Under the pieces are notes generated by a model. The model was not told the origin of the DNA. It saw nothing but the letters and a program-made list of their open reading frames with translations, and searched no databases. The translations under genes and the position numbers were made by a program. Positions 63,054 to 64,000 of a stretch of 64,000 bases of DNA are shown here, in pieces (position 1 is the stretch's first letter; each line of letters opens with the position of its first letter). The DNA comes from CAWBOY01 sp963790585 (lineage in GTDB: Bacteria > Planctomycetota > Planctomycetia > Gemmatales > Gemmataceae), in assembly GCA_963790585.1 (NCBI GenBank), contig CAWBOY010000003.1, forward strand, positions 62,001 to 126,000. Direction: 5' to 3'.

Positions 63054-64000
63054 CTACCTCTTCGAGATCGTTTCATCCAGGTTCAAAATCATGCTGGCAA
63101 CAGTGGTCCACGCGGCCAACTCGGTCGTATCCAGCGAAGCATTCCGAGGCGAAGCGCCGACGGCGAGTAGCTTGATGGCCGCGTCCTTGTCGGTCCGGAA
63201 TCGGTCTTCCGCTTCTTTCTGAATCGTCATAAGAATCCGCTCTTCCGCCGGGCTCGGCTCTCGGGCCACGGCACACTTGTAGGCGAAAGCCAGTCGGCTT
63301 TCCGGGCTCTTTCCTCCCTGGAGAATCATGCGCTCCGCCAGTTTGCGCGCGGCTTCGACGTAGGTCGGATCATTGAGCAGCACCAAGGCCTGGAGCGGTG
63401 TATTCGTGGTGGCGCGGCGGGCGACGCAGACCTCACGGTTCGGCGCGTCGAAGTTCATGAGCGATGGCGGCGGGCAAGTTCGCTTCCAAAAGGTGTACAT
63501 GCCGCGGCGATAGAGATCGTCGCCCTTATCAGCCACATATTTCATCCGCCGATCCACAGTCACATCTTCCCACAGTCCAGCCGGCTGATACGGTTTCACA
63601 CTCGGCCCCCCGACCTTTTCTTTGAGGAGCCCGCTGATTGCGAGAGCGTTGTCGCGCACCATCTCCGCCGGCAGGCGGTTGCGCGGCCCGCGCGCCAGCA
63701 GACGATTTTCTGGGTCGCGGTCGAGCTGGTCCTTGGTCAGCCGCGACGATTGTCGATAGGTCGCCGAGGTGACGATTCGTTTCATCATCGCCTTGACGTC
63801 CCATTTATCTTGGACAAGTTGCGTCGCCAGGAAGTCGAGCAACTCCGGATGCGACGGTAGCTCGCCAGTGTTGCCGAAATCCTCCACCGTCTTGACGAGG
63901 CCGGTGCCGAAAATCATTTGCCACCAGCGATTCACCGCGACGCGGGCGGTCAGGGGATTGGCCGGATCGACGAGCCAGCGAGCCAACGCGAGGCGATTCT
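63054..64000 (-). CDS. DUF1549/DUF1553 (PSD1-type) protein, C-terminal part
   Basis: The frame stays open through the right edge of the window, so this is the 3' part (about 315 residues). It matches the DUF1553 domain of planctomycete cytochrome-like (PSD1/PSCyt1) proteins: ALARWLVDPANPLTARVAVNRWW, FGTGLVKTVEDFG, SATYRQSS, NRLPAEMVRDNALAISGLL, TFWKRTCPPPSLMNFDAP and TTNTPLQALVLLND, each split here from the next by other residues. It is operonic with the DUF1501 gene downstream. Confidence 0.92.
   Translation of the reverse strand, partial: NRLALARWLVDPANPLTARVAVNRWWQMIFGTGLVKTVEDFGNTGELPSHPELLDFLATQLVQDKWDVKAMMKRIVTSATYRQSSRLTKDQLDRDPENRLLARGPRNRLPAEMVRDNALAISGLLKEKVGGPSVKPYQPAGLWEDVTVDRRMKYVADKGDDLYRRGMYTFWKRTCPPPSLMNFDAPNREVCVARRATTNTPLQALVLLNDPTYVEAARKLAERMILQGGKSPESRLAFAYKCAVAREPSPAEERILMTIQKEAEDRFRTDKDAAIKLLAVGASPRNASLDTTELAAWTTVASMILNLDETISKR

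Overview
The window comes from a GC-rich planctomycete, most likely of the Gemmata group. This rests on the content: an adjoining DUF1501 and DUF1549/DUF1553 pair, a TIGR03000-type Gly/Tyr-rich secreted protein, an ECF sigma factor with a long membrane-anchored C-terminal extension, DUF1570-, DUF4058-, DUF6398- and Uma2-type proteins, and ISAs1, IS701 and ISKra4 elements. No sequence search was run, so family names rest on recognised motifs.

Layout. 0-5 kb: end of homogentisate dioxygenase, tRNA-His, a truncated copy of an ion-channel-like gene next to an intact ISAs1 element, IS66 debris, and an AT-richer zinc-ribbon/propeller gene. 4.7-8.3 kb (minus strand): a 4-hydroxyproline degradation cluster (deaminase, 2-epimerase, D-hydroxyproline dehydrogenase) ending in the intact channel-like gene. 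8.6-16.4 kb: lipoproteins, a DUF1570 protein, acyl carrier protein, tRNA-Gly, and the housekeeping block tig-clpP-clpP. 16.4-24.3 kb: repeat-rich spacers, a stand-alone Clp N-domain protein, an EF-G-domain-IV-like protein, Uma2, hicB with a broken hicA, an extended ECF sigma factor and an acyl-CoA dehydrogenase. 24.4-28.1 kb: a restriction-modification pair beside an ISKra4 element. 28.1-37.6 kb: SGNH hydrolases, DUF6398 and DUF4058 proteins, a YjhG-type sugar-acid dehydratase, a phosphoesterase, and a three-gene cluster with a papain-like protein. 37.6-41.3 kb: a group II intron and an IS701 element at one palindromic repeat. 41.3-49.5 kb: Gly/Tyr-rich exported proteins, a very large hybrid histidine kinase and an ECF sigma factor. 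49.6-60.3 kb (minus strand): prmC, then an envelope cluster running from an extended TolC-like protein and an HlyD-like adaptor to ApbE, an unusual DoxX-like protein and a Tat-exported Gfo/Idh oxidoreductase. 60.3-64 kb: a small exported protein, a HEPN/BolA-like gene pair, and the DUF1501/DUF1553 pair.

Two features cut across the window. First, the intergenic gaps are studded with long palindromic repeats of at least six families. Several are present in two or three copies whose arms differ by paired changes, and one copy is split by the group II intron so exactly that removing the intron restores the palindrome. Second, at least 15 single-base frameshifts interrupt conserved genes, including trigger factor and clpP. 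Many lie in short homopolymers, which points to assembly indels rather than gene decay; such genes are given here as one CDS across the shift.
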